Shown here: positions 32,600 to 42,769 of the stretch, piece by piece
Numbering within the stretch: the stretch's first letter is position 1
How the letters are laid out: each line of letters begins with the position of its first letter
From: Bacillus sp. ISL-55
Lineage (GTDB): Bacteria; Bacillota; Bacilli; Bacillales; Cytobacillaceae
Reading direction: 5' to 3'
Assembly: GCF_018613155.1 (NCBI RefSeq)
Contig: NZ_JAGGQU010000036.1
Location: 1-64,000 of the forward strand
DNA: 64,000 bases
Program-made: the position numbers and the translations under genes
The notes under the pieces: model-generated
Database searches by the model: none
Seen by the model: the letters and a program-made list of their open reading frames with translations, nothing else
What the model was told of the DNA's origin: nothing

Positions 32600-33508
32600 C
32601 TATTTCCGACCTATAATTTCTACCTCTGTCTCCATTTTCACACCATGTAAATCAAGGACTGTGTCCTTAACATGCTGAATCAGACCAAGTACATCCTCAG
32701 CCTTTGCATTTCCCTTGTTCACAATGAAATTCGCGTGAAGCTCCGAAATTTGTGCCCCGCCGATTTGATGGCCTTTCAAACCTGATTTTTCGATTAAATT
32801 ACCAGCATAATTGGGCAGAGGATTCCTAAAGACACTGCCGCAGCTTGGAAAGTTATATGGCTGGGTTTCTTTGCGATAATCCTTGTTTTTTTGCAGCTCC
32901 GCCACAATTTCATCCTTATCGCCTTCTTGAAGTTGGAAAATGGCTCCCACGACAACACCTGGCCGCTCTTTCTGAAGGACAGATGTCCGATATGAGAATT
33001 TCATCTCTTCATTTGAGAGCCACTCTAGAGTGCCATCTTCAAAAAGTACATAGGCTTTCTCCAGGATTTGTGAGATATCTGATCCATGAGCCCCTGCGTT
33101 CATATAAACCGCGCCGCCAATTGACCCGGGAATTCCACCTGCGAATTCAAGTCCCGAAAGTCCTTTTCGGCTAATGGTGATTGCAAAGTTGACCAGTGAT
33201 AGACCTCCACCAGCTGTCACTCTAGTGCCATCGATCTCCAAATCATCAAGCCCGGAACCGAGTTTAATTACAGCACCTTCAATGCCTTTATCTGAAACGA
33301 GGAGATTCGAACCCCTGCCGATCACGGTCCATTCCACACCAGAATCCTTAATGACTTCAACCGCTTTTCTTAAATTTTCTATTGATGAAGGCTCAATAAG
33401 TATGTCAGCAGGTCCGCCAATTTTCATTGATGTATGGTTTGCCAGCGGTTCATTTTCCTTTACCGAACCGATGTTCAATTCCCTAAGTTTGTTAGCTAGA
33501 TCCTTCAT
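32600..33508 (-). CDS. murB: UDP-N-acetylenolpyruvoylglucosamine reductase
   Basis: The FAD enzyme that makes UDP-MurNAc. The 302-residue protein has the FAD-binding [12 protein letters not shown] and [42 protein letters not shown], and the catalytic SCGSVFRNP serine. It follows murG in the cluster as in B. subtilis. Confidence 0.97.
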   Translation of the reverse strand: MKDLANKLRELNIGSVKENEPLANHTSMKIGGPADILIEPSSIENLRKAVEVIKDSGVEWTVIGRGSNLLVSDKGIEGAVIKLGSGLDDLEIDGTRVTAGGGLSLVNFAITISRKGLSGLEFAGGIPGSIGGAVYMNAGAHGSDISQILEKAYVLFEDGTLEWLSNEEMKFSYRTSVLQKERPGVVVGAIFQLQEGDKDEIVAELQKNKDYRKETQPYNFPSCGSVFRNPLPNYAGNLIEKSGLKGHQIGGAQISELHANFIVNKGNAKAEDVLGLIQHVKDTVLDLHGVKMETEVEIIGRK

Positions 33509-33569
33509 AATTACCTTCCTTTCACGATACAGCTATTTTGACCATTTTATGCAGCTGCATGCCTATAGG

Positions 33570-34664
33570 CTACTTTTCCGCCATTTCTTCCATGAGACGG
33601 TGCAGTCTCTGGGCTGCGTCAGGTATGCCTAGTTTTTTCGCCGCCTTTTTCATATCGGCCAGCTTTTCTTCATTGCCCAGTATGTGGTCTATGCTTTCGA
33701 CCAACTTGGGCCCTGTAAGATCTTTTTCAAGCAGAAGCCGTGCTGCTCCGTTCTCGCTTAATGCCCGTGCGTTTTTTTCTTGATGATTGTCGGTTACATA
33801 TGGGCTAGGAATAAGTATGCTGGGAATCCCCAATGAAGTAAGTTCAGCCAGGGTTGTCGCTCCGGCCCTTGCTACAGTTAAATCAACGCCGGATAGAACC
33901 TCGGGCATATTGTGAATAAATGGTTTGATGATGACATTTTCGGGATTACCGACAAGTTCAACTTCCTTCCGTACATCTTCAAAATGGACATCGCCCGTAA
34001 CATATAGCACTTGATATGATTTGCCGCTTAATTCAGTGAGACTTTTTACGACTGCTTCATTTATTGGCCTGGCACCCCTGCTACCGCCAAAGATAAGCAC
34101 AGTAGGAATTTTAAGCTTTAATCCGGCAGACAATCTGCCTTTGATTCCATCTTGGCCCAGTACCTCTGATGCTCTAGGGTTTCCAGTCAGCACAACTTTT
34201 TGCTCAGGGAAGAATTCCCTAGCTTCTTCAAAGCAAATTGCGATTTTATCAACATAACGGCTCAGGAATTTATTCGTCAAACCTGGAACGCTGTTTTGTT
34301 CATGGACAATAGTCGGTATGCCCATTTTGGCAGCCGCATAGACTACAGGACCGCAAACATAGCCCCCAGTGCCAATGACAACATCTGGCTTGAATTCTTT
34401 GAGCATTTTTTTACTGTCCCTGACACCTTTTAGGAAACGCAGAATTGTTATTACGTTTTCAAATGAAATCTTTCGTTTGAACCCTGTGATATGTATGGAT
34501 TTAAACGGGATGTTCTCCCTGGGCACAAGCTTGCTTTCGAGCCCTTTTTCCGTGCCTATGTAGAGAAACTCGACATTTTCATCCTTTTTTTGAATTTCCC
34601 TTATTAGTGCGAGCGCAGGGTAAATATGTCCTCCTGTACCGCCGCCGCTAACTGCAATCTTCAT
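33570..34664 (-). CDS. murG: UDP-N-acetylglucosamine transferase MurG
   Basis: The membrane-associated GT-B enzyme that adds GlcNAc to lipid I to give lipid II. The 364-residue protein starts [20 protein letters not shown] (first nucleotide-binding loop), then [31 protein letters not shown] and [25 protein letters not shown] start at ATG 34664, 6 bases after GAGGTG, rather than the GTG 9 bases earlier. Confidence 0.97.
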   Translation of the reverse strand: MKIAVSGGGTGGHIYPALALIREIQKKDENVEFLYIGTEKGLESKLVPRENIPFKSIHITGFKRKISFENVITILRFLKGVRDSKKMLKEFKPDVVIGTGGYVCGPVVYAAAKMGIPTIVHEQNSVPGLTNKFLSRYVDKIAICFEEAREFFPEQKVVLTGNPRASEVLGQDGIKGRLSAGLKLKIPTVLIFGGSRGARPINEAVVKSLTELSGKSYQVLYVTGDVHFEDVRKEVELVGNPENVIIKPFIHNMPEVLSGVDLTVARAGATTLAELTSLGIPSILIPSPYVTDNHQEKNARALSENGAARLLLEKDLTGPKLVESIDHILGNEEKLADMKKAAKKLGIPDAAQRLHRLMEEMAEK

Positions 34665-34997
34665 ATTCCACACCTCAACAACTTATCTCTTTTTTTAATC
34701 GCGCGTCCATCACGCATACATTTACATCCGGATTTCGTGATGTGAATAAAAATTGTGAAAAGGAGCCTGTAAAAAAGGCACTCCCCGGTTTTACCCTATT
34801 CTACTATATTCTAAACTAAAGAACAGTTTTTAGAGATATTGTTATTTAAATGTAATATAGCATGAACACAGCCATATTCCTAACATATTCATAGGTCATG
34901 TCCGAATTTCCGGCTCCTTTTTAAATCTTAACTCACAGAAGGAAAAGTAATCAAAAACAAAAGACCCTGATGGCAGGGTCTTTTGTTTTTTTACAGT
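34665..34997. other. Intergenic region between spoVE and murG
   Basis: A 333-base gap, unusual inside the dcw cluster. It holds the strong spoVE terminator at its spoVE end and A/T-rich sequence with several TATATT- or TAGAAT-like hexamers, but no convincing -35 for any of them. A separate murG-murB promoter is expected here by inference. Confidence 0.5.
34953..34990 (-). terminator. Strong terminator after spoVE
   Basis: A 17-bp perfect stem (core AAGACCCTG / CAGGGTCTT) with a 4-base loop and T-rich flanks. It begins about 8 bases past the spoVE stop. Confidence 0.9.
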
Positions 34998-36098
34998 TTA
35001 ATATCTCGAGTGGCGACTGATATTCAGCAGTACACCGACGGCCATCAGCATCAGTGTCAGTGATGAGCCACCATAGCTCAGGAATGGGAGCGTTATACCA
35101 GTAACAGGCATAAGGCCGGTGACAACACCGATATTGATCATGACCTGAATGGCAATCATCGCAATGATTCCTGTGGCCAGGAAAGTTCCGAATAAATCGG
35201 GAGCCCCAAGCGCAATCCTTACTCCCCTCCAGAGCAGCAAGGAGAATAAAAGAAGAATCAATGAGCCGCCAATGAACCCAAGCTCCTCAGCGAGAATGGC
35301 GAAAATAAAATCTGTTTGGGGTTCAGGCAGATAAAAGAATTTTTGCCTGCTTTGTCCCAGGCCAAGCCCGAACAATCCTCCAGGACCGATTGCGTATAGC
35401 GATTGGATCATTTGAAACCCGCTTCCGAGAGGATCCTGCCATGGGTCTAGAAACGATGTAATCCGTTTCATCCTGTATGGCGCAGATATAATCAGTCCGA
35501 CAAAACCTGCGACCCCCAGCAGACCGAGTCCGACAAAATGGCTTATCCTGGCACCAGCAATAAAGATGATGACAACAGAAGTACCGACCATAACTGTTCC
35601 TGTACCTAAATCGGGCTGAAGCATAATGAGGCCAAATGCCAAAAACACAAGCCCTAAAGAAGGGAAAAGTCCCTTTTTAAATGAAGTGATTGCTTTCTGG
35701 TTCTCTGACAAAAATTTCGCGAGGAAGGCAATCATCGCAATCTTCATGAACTCTGATGGCTGAACAGAAAAGGCACCTACTCCGATCCAGCTCCTCGATC
35801 CATTCCGCACATTTCCGACTCCGGGAATCAAAACAAGGATTAGCAGAACAAAACAAATAATCAAAATGACCTTTGCCCATGTTCTCCATGTCCAATAGTC
35901 AATATTCATGATGAAAAACATCGCGATGATCCCGACGCCGGCAAACAGCATTTGCCGTTTCGCAAAGAAAAAGGAATCATTAAACTTATAGTCCGCCCAG
36001 ACAGCACTTGCGCTATAGACCATGATCAAGCCCACTGCCAAAAGCGTAAAGGTAACAATCATTAGAAAAATGTCTGGAGTAGATTTTTTCGTTGGCAA
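34998..36098 (-). CDS. spoVE: Stage V sporulation protein E (SEDS glycosyltransferase)
   Basis: A 366-residue SEDS-family membrane protein with about ten helices, forming the glycosyltransferase partner of SpoVD for spore cortex. Family marks are FSVQPSEFMKIAMIAFLAKF, LMLQPDLGTG, the QSRQKFFYLPEPQTDFIFAILAEELGF loop and GVVTGLMPVTGITLPFLSYGGSSL. Position after murD and pairing with spoVD nearby favour SpoVE over FtsW. It starts with TTG, 7 bases after GAGGTG. Confidence 0.9.
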   Translation of the reverse strand: MPTKKSTPDIFLMIVTFTLLAVGLIMVYSASAVWADYKFNDSFFFAKRQMLFAGVGIIAMFFIMNIDYWTWRTWAKVILIICFVLLILVLIPGVGNVRNGSRSWIGVGAFSVQPSEFMKIAMIAFLAKFLSENQKAITSFKKGLFPSLGLVFLAFGLIMLQPDLGTGTVMVGTSVVIIFIAGARISHFVGLGLLGVAGFVGLIISAPYRMKRITSFLDPWQDPLGSGFQMIQSLYAIGPGGLFGLGLGQSRQKFFYLPEPQTDFIFAILAEELGFIGGSLILLLFSLLLWRGVRIALGAPDLFGTFLATGIIAMIAIQVMINIGVVTGLMPVTGITLPFLSYGGSSLTLMLMAVGVLLNISRHSRY

Positions 36099-36200
36099 AG
36101 CAATACACCTCGGCTGTATGATTTAGGGCTCATATGCCGCTTCACATCCAGCCTGCAAATGAGGCCAAGCAACCTGAGTCATGTTGTTCAAGACAAGCCC

Positions 36201-37553
36201 TTACTTAAGCTTATGCACGGCCTCGATAAACATGTCTCCCCTGACCTCAAAAGTTTTGTACTGATCCCAGCTTGCACATGCTGGAGACAGCAGGATGACA
36301 TCACCGGGTTCTGAATGTTCAAATGCCACGGGAACGGCCTTTTCAACATTATCGGCCCGCAAAATCGTTTTTATTCCTGCATCACGGCCAGCCTGTCCAA
36401 CTTTTTCAGCAGTTTCTCCAAAAGTAATCAATGTCTTTACATATTTCAACGAAGGAACAAGCTCATCAAAAGAATTGCCCCTGTCAAGACCGCCGGCCAG
36501 CAAGACGATTGGTACATCGAATGCTGCGAGGGCATTTTCAGTAGCCAATATATTCGTTGCTTTTGAGTCATTATAAAATTTACGATCATCAATAGTCCCT
36601 ACATACTGGAGCCTGTGACGAACGCCTGCAAAGCTGGTAAGCACCTTAATGATGGCCTCTTTATCTGCACCTGAAAGCAGGGTCGCCGCTACGGCCGATA
36701 GTATATTCTCCAGATTATGCTCGCCCGGCAGGACGATATTCTTTGTTTCAATAATTTGCTCTCCGTTAAAGCAAACCCAGCCGTCCTTCACATAGGCACC
36801 ATTTTCAAGCACCTTCCTTTTTGAAAAAGGAACGACTTGCGCTTTTGAATTGCGGGCAATTTCCATGCATTCCTCCTGGTCGGCATTGACAATCAGGAAG
36901 TCTTCTTCAGTCTGGTTTTGTGTAATCCTAGCCTTTGCATTAATATATTCATTTCTTGTACCGTGATAATCCAGGTGTGCGTCATACAGATTTGTAATGA
37001 TGGATATCCGAGGCTTGAACTGGTCGATTCCCATCAATTGAAATGATGACAGTTCAATGACGATCGTATTTTCAGCTGTGGCTTCCTGAGCAACACCTGA
37101 TGCTACCGTACCGATATTTCCTGCAATCAATGGATGCTTGTTTCCCGCCTCAAGCATTTCGAATATTAAAGTGGTAGTAGTTGTTTTTCCGTTAGTACCT
37201 GTAATACCAATCAGCGGTGCCTCGGAAATCTGGTATGCAAGCTCAACCTCGGTAATTACCGGAATTTCTTTTTCAATCGCCTTTTGAATCATAGGATTAT
37301 AGTAGGGAATTCCGGGATTCTTAACGACGAGTTCAAAGCCTTCGTCCATCAATTCAATCGGATGGCTTCCACACACAACCTTGATTCCCTGTTCAAGCAA
37401 TCCTTGCGCTTCGGGATTTTCAGAGAGAGGCTTACTATCGTTGACAGTTACAAAAGCGCCTAATTTATGTAGTAGAGCAGCCGCACTGACTCCACTCTTG
37501 GCAAGACCAAGTACTAGTATCTTTTTATGTTGATATGTTTTGATATCTTTCAT
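36201..37553 (-). CDS. murD: UDP-N-acetylmuramoyl-L-alanine:D-glutamate ligase
   Basis: Adds D-glutamate to UDP-MurNAc-L-Ala. The 450-residue protein has the N-terminal [13 protein letters not shown] nucleotide fold, the Mur ligase P-loop [16 protein letters not shown] (about residue 113), [12 protein letters not shown] and YNDSKATN in the C-terminal domain, and [22 protein letters not shown]. It starts exactly after the mraY stop position, with no gap. Confidence 0.98.
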   Translation of the reverse strand: MKDIKTYQHKKILVLGLAKSGVSAAALLHKLGAFVTVNDSKPLSENPEAQGLLEQGIKVVCGSHPIELMDEGFELVVKNPGIPYYNPMIQKAIEKEIPVITEVELAYQISEAPLIGITGTNGKTTTTTLIFEMLEAGNKHPLIAGNIGTVASGVAQEATAENTIVIELSSFQLMGIDQFKPRISIITNLYDAHLDYHGTRNEYINAKARITQNQTEEDFLIVNADQEECMEIARNSKAQVVPFSKRKVLENGAYVKDGWVCFNGEQIIETKNIVLPGEHNLENILSAVAATLLSGADKEAIIKVLTSFAGVRHRLQYVGTIDDRKFYNDSKATNILATENALAAFDVPIVLLAGGLDRGNSFDELVPSLKYVKTLITFGETAEKVGQAGRDAGIKTILRADNVEKAVPVAFEHSEPGDVILLSPACASWDQYKTFEVRGDMFIEAVHKLK

Positions 37554-38528
37554 CTAGATCCACACCTCAATATAAATTCCAAGGATAGCGAAAAGAAGAC
37601 CTACAGTCCAGAACGTGACAACAACACGCCATTCTGACCAGCCAATCAATTCGTAGTGGTGGTGAAGGGGACTCATCCTAAATATTCTTTTCCCAGTAGT
37701 TTTAAATGAAATCACCTGAAGGATTACGGATAATGTTTCAATCACAAATATTCCGCCAATGATAATCAGGATAATCTCAAGCTTTGCAAGGATCGCTACA
37801 GTTGCAATAGCCCCACCAAGAGCGAGGGAACCTGTGTCACCCATGAACACTTTAGCAGGATGCGCATTGAAAACAAGGAATCCTAAAACAGCGCCAACCA
37901 CCGCGACTGAAAAAATAGAAAGCTCATATTGAGATTGGCTCCAGGCAAGTACAGCGAATGCACCAAATGCAATAGCAGCTGTTCCGGAAACCAGCCCGTC
38001 AAGCCCGTCCGTCAAGTTAACAGCATTTGAGAACCCGACCATCCAGAAAATAATGAACAGTGCATAACCCCATCCGAGATCAAAAGAGATGTCTGTTAAC
38101 GGGATGCTGATGACTGTTGATAATTCACTTTGCTTGAATATGAAGTAAAAAATAACGGAAATAATAATCTGGCCAAGCAGTTTTTGTTTCGAAGTCAAGC
38201 CCAGGTTTCGCTTCATGACAACCTTGATGAAATCATCCATAAAGCCAAGCAGGCCAAATCCAAGAGTAACAAATAACAATAGATACGTTTCTACTGAAGG
38301 CTGGGAGAACTTTCCCGTCATGACGAGGGTCGTGATGGTGATGGAGATTAAGATCATGACGCCGCCCATAGTCGGTGTACCTGTTTTTTTCTGATGCGAT
38401 TTCGGCCCTTCTTCTCTGATGCTCTGGCCAAATTTAAGCCTTCTCAAAAAAGGAATAAACACTGGAGAAAGCAGAACAGTGATAAGAAAACCCATCAATA
38501 TTGTGAAAAAGATAACTTGCTCCAGCAT
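37554..38528 (-). CDS. mraY: Phospho-N-acetylmuramoyl-pentapeptide transferase
   Basis: The integral membrane enzyme that forms lipid I from UDP-MurNAc-pentapeptide and undecaprenyl phosphate. The 324-residue protein has about ten helices, [14 protein letters not shown], the catalytic aspartates in FMDDFIK and [12 protein letters not shown], and the [15 protein letters not shown] histidine motif. The start is ATG 38528, one base after the stop of the preceding small gene; GAGG lies inside that gene. Confidence 0.97.
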   Translation of the reverse strand: MLEQVIFFTILMGFLITVLLSPVFIPFLRRLKFGQSIREEGPKSHQKKTGTPTMGGVMILISITITTLVMTGKFSQPSVETYLLLFVTLGFGLLGFMDDFIKVVMKRNLGLTSKQKLLGQIIISVIFYFIFKQSELSTVISIPLTDISFDLGWGYALFIIFWMVGFSNAVNLTDGLDGLVSGTAAIAFGAFAVLAWSQSQYELSIFSVAVVGAVLGFLVFNAHPAKVFMGDTGSLALGGAIATVAILAKLEIILIIIGGIFVIETLSVILQVISFKTTGKRIFRMSPLHHHYELIGWSEWRVVVTFWTVGLLFAILGIYIEVWI

Positions 38529-38529
38529 T

Positions 38530-38979
38530 CTATTCCTCACCTGCCTTATTACGATTGCTGCCAAAATCATTGATGTTTTCGGCCATCACAGCTATATCAT
38601 ATGTTTCATCAGCTTCATTAAGAAGTGCTTTGTTCAGGAAAATGAATTTAGTTCTTTCGTTGAGGTCTTCTTGTTGTGTTAAGTAATCATAGTATGAGTT
38701 CATAATTTTCTCTAAGCCTTTCAAATTATCTTGTGTATAAAAAATTGGGAAGTGGTTTGGCGCATATGCAGGCACCTGCTCGCCTTCAGGCCAGACAGCT
38801 GCCACAGCGCCATTGGAAATTGCTTCCTGTAAAGTCCCGGAATCATTCGATACCGGCACAAATAGGCCTTTAGGCTGTTTAGCATCAGCCAGACTGCTTA
38901 CAGTATGAAAGTGGATATTCTCATCCCTTATTCCAGCAGCTCTTGAAAATAGACTTGAAACATCCTGGTATGTCAGCAT
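38530..38979 (-). CDS. Orphan Mur ligase N-terminal-domain-like protein
   Basis: A 149-residue protein of unknown function between murE and mraY, with one-base gaps to both. Its first 100 residues resemble the UDP-binding N-terminal domain of MurE/Mur[26 protein letters not shown] aligns by eye with [29 protein letters not shown] of the neighbouring MurE, and the following [15 protein letters not shown] with [14 protein letters not shown]. The ATP-binding and C-terminal ligase domains are absent; the last 40 residues are unlike Mur proteins. It has a good GAGGAG ribosome site. B. subtilis has no gene here; many bacteria have murF here, so it may be a murF relic kept for another role. Function not assigned. 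Confidence 0.8.
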   Translation of the reverse strand: MLTYQDVSSLFSRAAGIRDENIHFHTVSSLADAKQPKGLFVPVSNDSGTLQEAISNGAVAAVWPEGEQVPAYAPNHFPIFYTQDNLKGLEKIMNSYYDYLTQQEDLNERTKFIFLNKALLNEADETYDIAVMAENINDFGSNRNKAGEE

Positions 38980-38980
38980 A

Positions 38981-40441
38981 TTACCTCTCCTCTATCGCCT
39001 CGCGTGCCACAATCCGGTCATCAAAGTCGAATGTCCTGTCACCTATTTGCTGGTATGTTTCATGGCCCTTCCCAGCAATCAGGATCACATCCCCAGACTT
39101 CGCATTTTTTATGGCATGCTGGATAGCTTCCTTCCTGTCAATAATCGAAGTATAAACTTCGCCTTTTACTCCTTCTTCCATATCCTTGATGATTTCTGCC
39201 GGATCCTCGCTGCGCGGGTTATCAGATGTGAAGATGGCATCTGTAGAATATTCACAAGCGATTTTCGCCATAAGCGGACGCTTGGTTCGATCCCGGTCGC
39301 CTCCGCAGCCAACTACACAGTAAACCTTCTTCTGTGCAAATTGCTGTATTGTTTTCAAGACGTTTTCAAGACTGTCCGGGGTATGTGCATAGTCAACGAT
39401 CACAGAAAAATCCTGTCCTGCATCGACTACTTCAAACCTTCCCGAAACTCCTTTAACACCTTCAACAGATGCGATAATAACCTCTAAAGGTACTCCAGAA
39501 ACGAGAGCAGCTCCGATGCTCGCAAGTACATTATAAATGCTGAACTTTCCAATTAACTGGATGTTTACCTTTTTCACGCCAAACGGGCTGACCAAATCAA
39601 ATGATGTTCCGCTGGCTGTCATCGCAATGTTGATTGCCTGCAGGTCAGCATGGTTGTCGATCCCATATGTTAATATATGGGCAGTTGTCAGCATGGCAAA
39701 TTCATCACTTGCCGGATCGTCTGAATTCAAGACTGCAAATTTCGGTTTCTCATGGTTAAAGGCATTTCCAAGCTGGGAAAAAAGAAGTCCCTTCGCCTTC
39801 CTGTATTCTTCCATTGTCTTATGGTAGTCCAGATGGTCTTGCGTCAGGTTTGTGAAAACAGCAACATTGTAATCCGTCCCATGGACCCGGCCATAAACAA
39901 GCGCATGCGAAGATACCTCCATTACCGCTGTATCAACTTGTTCGTCGACCATTTTCTTGAACGTCTTTTGAAGAGTCAGGCTCTCCGGTGTTGTATTCTT
40001 CACTTCAAAAATTTGCTCGCCAATCTTTGTGTACATCGTTCCAATCAAGCCGGTTTTCTGATCAGCATCCTTGAAAATCTGTTCAATAATATGGCTGGTC
40101 GTAGTCTTTCCGTTCGTACCAGTGATCCCAACCAGATGAAGCTTATGGCTAGGCTGGCCGAAAAACGCATCAGCAAGCACAGCCATTGCACGCACCGTAT
40201 CCTTCACAACAATTACCGGGACATTCACAGGCAGTTCTCGTTCGGCCAGAACGGCTGCAGCTCCATTCTTCACGGCTGATCCAGCAAAATCATGACCATC
40301 AACTGTATAACCTTTTATGCATATGAATAAACTTCCAGGAGTCACTCTGCGGTTATCATTTTCAATTGAAGTAATTTCGGGATTTTCTCCCTTGTAATCC
40401 ACGAACGGGTGCAAGTATCCAATCAATTCGTGTAATTTCAT
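38981..40441 (-). CDS. murE: UDP-N-acetylmuramoylalanyl-D-glutamate:meso-diaminopimelate ligase
   Basis: Adds the third residue of the stem peptide. The 486-residue protein has the N-terminal UDP domain, the P-loop [17 protein letters not shown] (about residue 108), [18 protein letters not shown], and the DNPRSEDP motif that marks meso-diaminopimelate specificity, so the wall is predicted to be DAP-type. I start at ATG 40441 after GAGAGG; a TTG 9 bases upstream is too close to that site. Confidence 0.96.
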   Translation of the reverse strand: MKLHELIGYLHPFVDYKGENPEITSIENDNRRVTPGSLFICIKGYTVDGHDFAGSAVKNGAAAVLAERELPVNVPVIVVKDTVRAMAVLADAFFGQPSHKLHLVGITGTNGKTTTSHIIEQIFKDADQKTGLIGTMYTKIGEQIFEVKNTTPESLTLQKTFKKMVDEQVDTAVMEVSSHALVYGRVHGTDYNVAVFTNLTQDHLDYHKTMEEYRKAKGLLFSQLGNAFNHEKPKFAVLNSDDPASDEFAMLTTAHILTYGIDNHADLQAINIAMTASGTSFDLVSPFGVKKVNIQLIGKFSIYNVLASIGAALVSGVPLEVIIASVEGVKGVSGRFEVVDAGQDFSVIVDYAHTPDSLENVLKTIQQFAQKKVYCVVGCGGDRDRTKRPLMAKIACEYSTDAIFTSDNPRSEDPAEIIKDMEEGVKGEVYTSIIDRKEAIQHAIKNAKSGDVILIAGKGHETYQQIGDRTFDFDDRIVAREAIEER

Positions 40442-40591
40442 AAATATCAAATCCTCTCAAACAACATGGCGACTCTTATTTTACATGATTAGGCTGAAAT
40501 TAGCCATTGTTGAGACGAAAAGAGCAAGCCCTTTTTACACGAGTCAGACTGGGTCTGCTCCTCAACAAGCGAAATAACCAAGTATCCTGAA

Positions 40592-40624
40592 GCAGGCGGC
40601 GGATGATTATCCTGCCGCCGCCTG
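40592..40624. other. GC-rich stem-loop between spoVD and murE
   Basis: An 11-bp all-G/C-rich perfect stem GCAGGCGGCGG / CCGCCGCCTGC with an 11-base loop. It lacks a T-run on either strand, so it is not a canonical terminator; it could be an RNA stability or processing element. Confidence 0.6.
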
Positions 40625-40653
40625 CTCACCATTAGCTTTCGTTTTATTTCCTG

Positions 40654-42567
40654 TTAATCGTTCATATAAACCCTAATGGTTGATCCTTCCTTAATTTTCA
40701 CCCCTGGTGAAGGAAGCTGTTTGACAACTTTCTCCCCATCGCCTGCTATATCAAGCTTGAAATTGATAAGTTGTTGCCTGAGCTCCTGTTTGGATAAGCC
40801 AACCAGGTCAGGCACCTCCACCATAGGTGTATCCAACCAGGTCAATTCTTTTTCAATCTGGTCCTTCCTAGGAGGAACCTCCATAGCCCGCAGGCTGTCC
40901 TCCATCATATCTCCAACAATAGGTGCTGCCACTACCCCGCCAAACTGGACTGTTCCCTTAGGATTGTCAACCGCTACATAGATGACAATTTGCGGATCAT
41001 CAGCAGGAGCAAAACCTATGAAGGAAACGATATGGTTATTTTCAAGATAGCGTCCATCCTTTGCCTTTTGGGCAGTACCTGTTTTGCCGCCAACCCTGTA
41101 AGAGTCAACATAAGCATTTTTCCCTGAACCTTTAGCTACGACACTTTCAAGCGCATGCCTGATTTCCTTCGAGGTTTCTTCAGAGATAACCCTTCTTTTT
41201 GCCTGTGGAGATTTCTTCATGACGACTTCGCCTGTAACAGGGTCAATAAGCTCTTTTGCAATGTAAGGTGTATACAATATTCCACCATTTACTGCTGCTG
41301 AAACCGCAGCGACCTGCTGAATCGGTGTGACGGAAACACCCTGTCCAAAAGCTGTTGTTGCCTGCTCGATTGGACCAACTCTGTCCAGGTTGAACAGGAT
41401 GCCTTTCCCTTCCCCTTGAAGGTCAATGCCTGTCTTCTCTCCGAAACCGAAATCCTTCACATATTTAAATAGTTTTTCTTTTCCGAGTCTGTCTCCTAGC
41501 TCAACGAAACCAGGGTTGCATGAATTCTCGACAACCTCAAGGAACGATTGGCTTCCGTGTCCGCCCTTTTTCCAGCAGCGTATTCTGGCCCCAGCCACTT
41601 CAACAGAACCGGAGTCATGAAAGTGATCTTTTTCAAGGTCGACCTTCCCTTCCTGAAGTGCTGCGGCAAGTGTGACAATTTTGAAAGTGGAACCTGGTTC
41701 ATACGTGCTCCAAATCGGCAGGTTCCGGTTGTAAACTTCCGGGGCAACATTGCGGAAATTGGCTGGATCAAAGTCAGGCCTGCTCGACATTGCGAGGATC
41801 TCCCCGTTGTTCGGATTCATGGCAATCGCAATGATGCCATCCGGATTGTATTTGGCCTGGGCAATATCCAGCTCCCTCTCGACGATAGTCTGTACCCTGC
41901 TGTCGATCGTCAGCTTTAAATCAAGCCCGTCCACAGGAGGTTGGTAATCATCAGCCATATTGTTCATCCGCTGCTGTTTTGCATCCGCATAAAATTGAAC
42001 CGAACCCTTTTCTCCTTTTAACTCCTTATCATAATAGAGCTCCAGCCCCATCAATCCCTGGTTGTCAATACCCGCGAAGCCAAGCACATGTGACAAATAG
42101 CTTCCATACGGATAATGGCGCTTTGAATCCTCGCCGATGTATATACCTTTGATATCGAGCGCCCTGATTTCCTTGGCTTTCTCGTGAGAAATCTTTCTGC
42201 CCTCTGGAATTCTCTCAATCATGGCTTTTTTCGTAATATGTTGATAGGCCTTCTCTTTAGACATGTTTAAAGCCTTCGCCAATATTTCTGCAGCAGCTTC
42301 GGGATCCTCTACCTGGCGCGGCACCACGTAAACAGTCGGTGCACTAATATTCGTTGCAAGCGCCACTCCATTCCTATCCGTTATTTCCCCTCGCTGCGGT
42401 TCAAATGGGACGTTCCTGCTCCATGAATCCTTCGCCTTTCCTGTCAAAAAGTCTCCAAGCATAAACTGCACATAACCAAGCCGGACATCTATGATGAAAA
42501 ACACCAAAATCCCAACCACCAGAACGAGAGCCAACCTCTTTCTGACCGTCACATTTGATACACGCAT
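40654..42567 (-). CDS. spoVD: Stage V sporulation protein D (class B PBP, cortex transpeptidase)
   Basis: The 637-residue transpeptidase that works with SpoVE in spore cortex synthesis. It has one N-terminal helix (residues 11-28), a dimerisation domain, and the penicillin-binding motifs STFK (293-296), SCN in VENSCNPGF, and KTGTAQ; a single PASTA domain (about 578-637) closes the protein, as in SpoVD. Start at ATG 42567 after GGGAGG. It is separated from pbpB by a 919-base gap with its own candidate sigma-E promoter. Confidence 0.94.
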   Translation of the reverse strand: MRVSNVTVRKRLALVLVVGILVFFIIDVRLGYVQFMLGDFLTGKAKDSWSRNVPFEPQRGEITDRNGVALATNISAPTVYVVPRQVEDPEAAAEILAKALNMSKEKAYQHITKKAMIERIPEGRKISHEKAKEIRALDIKGIYIGEDSKRHYPYGSYLSHVLGFAGIDNQGLMGLELYYDKELKGEKGSVQFYADAKQQRMNNMADDYQPPVDGLDLKLTIDSRVQTIVERELDIAQAKYNPDGIIAIAMNPNNGEILAMSSRPDFDPANFRNVAPEVYNRNLPIWSTYEPGSTFKIVTLAAALQEGKVDLEKDHFHDSGSVEVAGARIRCWKKGGHGSQSFLEVVENSCNPGFVELGDRLGKEKLFKYVKDFGFGEKTGIDLQGEGKGILFNLDRVGPIEQATTAFGQGVSVTPIQQVAAVSAAVNGGILYTPYIAKELIDPVTGEVVMKKSPQAKRRVISEETSKEIRHALESVVAKGSGKNAYVDSYRVGGKTGTAQKAKDGRYLENNHIVSFIGFAPADDPQIVIYVAVDNPKGTVQFGGVVAAPIVGDMMEDSLRAMEVPPRKDQIEKELTWLDTPMVEVPDLVGLSKQELRQQLINFKLDIAGDGEKVVKQLPSPGVKIKEGSTIRVYMND

Positions 42568-42769
42568 ATAGTGAACGAACCTCCCTCTATAGTTGTTCCA
42601 ATAGTAAACTAAGATACTCTCAGACACTCGTTCAAATATATGCTTGTACGAATTACAATATAACAAGAAGTGGAGACAAGCTGAGGTTTATAAAGAGCAG
42701 GGATAAGGAAGTGTTACTGACTACTAGTAAGGAGGATTTCATTGCAGCGTTGGTAGAACCAGGTGATAC
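42568..42769. other. spoVD upstream region
   Basis: About 200 bases between the spoVD start and the hairpin array. It holds the candidate sigma-E promoter at 42635-42663; otherwise I see nothing recognisable. Confidence 0.5.
42635..42663 (-). promoter_or_regulatory. Candidate sigma-E promoter of spoVD
   Basis: Minus-strand TTATATT (42657-42663) and CATATATT (42635-42642), separated by 14 bases, match the sigma-E consensus KMATATT-N14-CATACAMT at 6 of 7 and 6 of 8 positions. The predicted leader is about 60 bases. spoVD is known to be mother-cell expressed in B. subtilis. Confidence 0.6.

Noticed and set aside
39752-40279. Plus-strand open frame of 175 codons opposite murE
   Set aside because: Antisense shadow of murE; no ribosome site.
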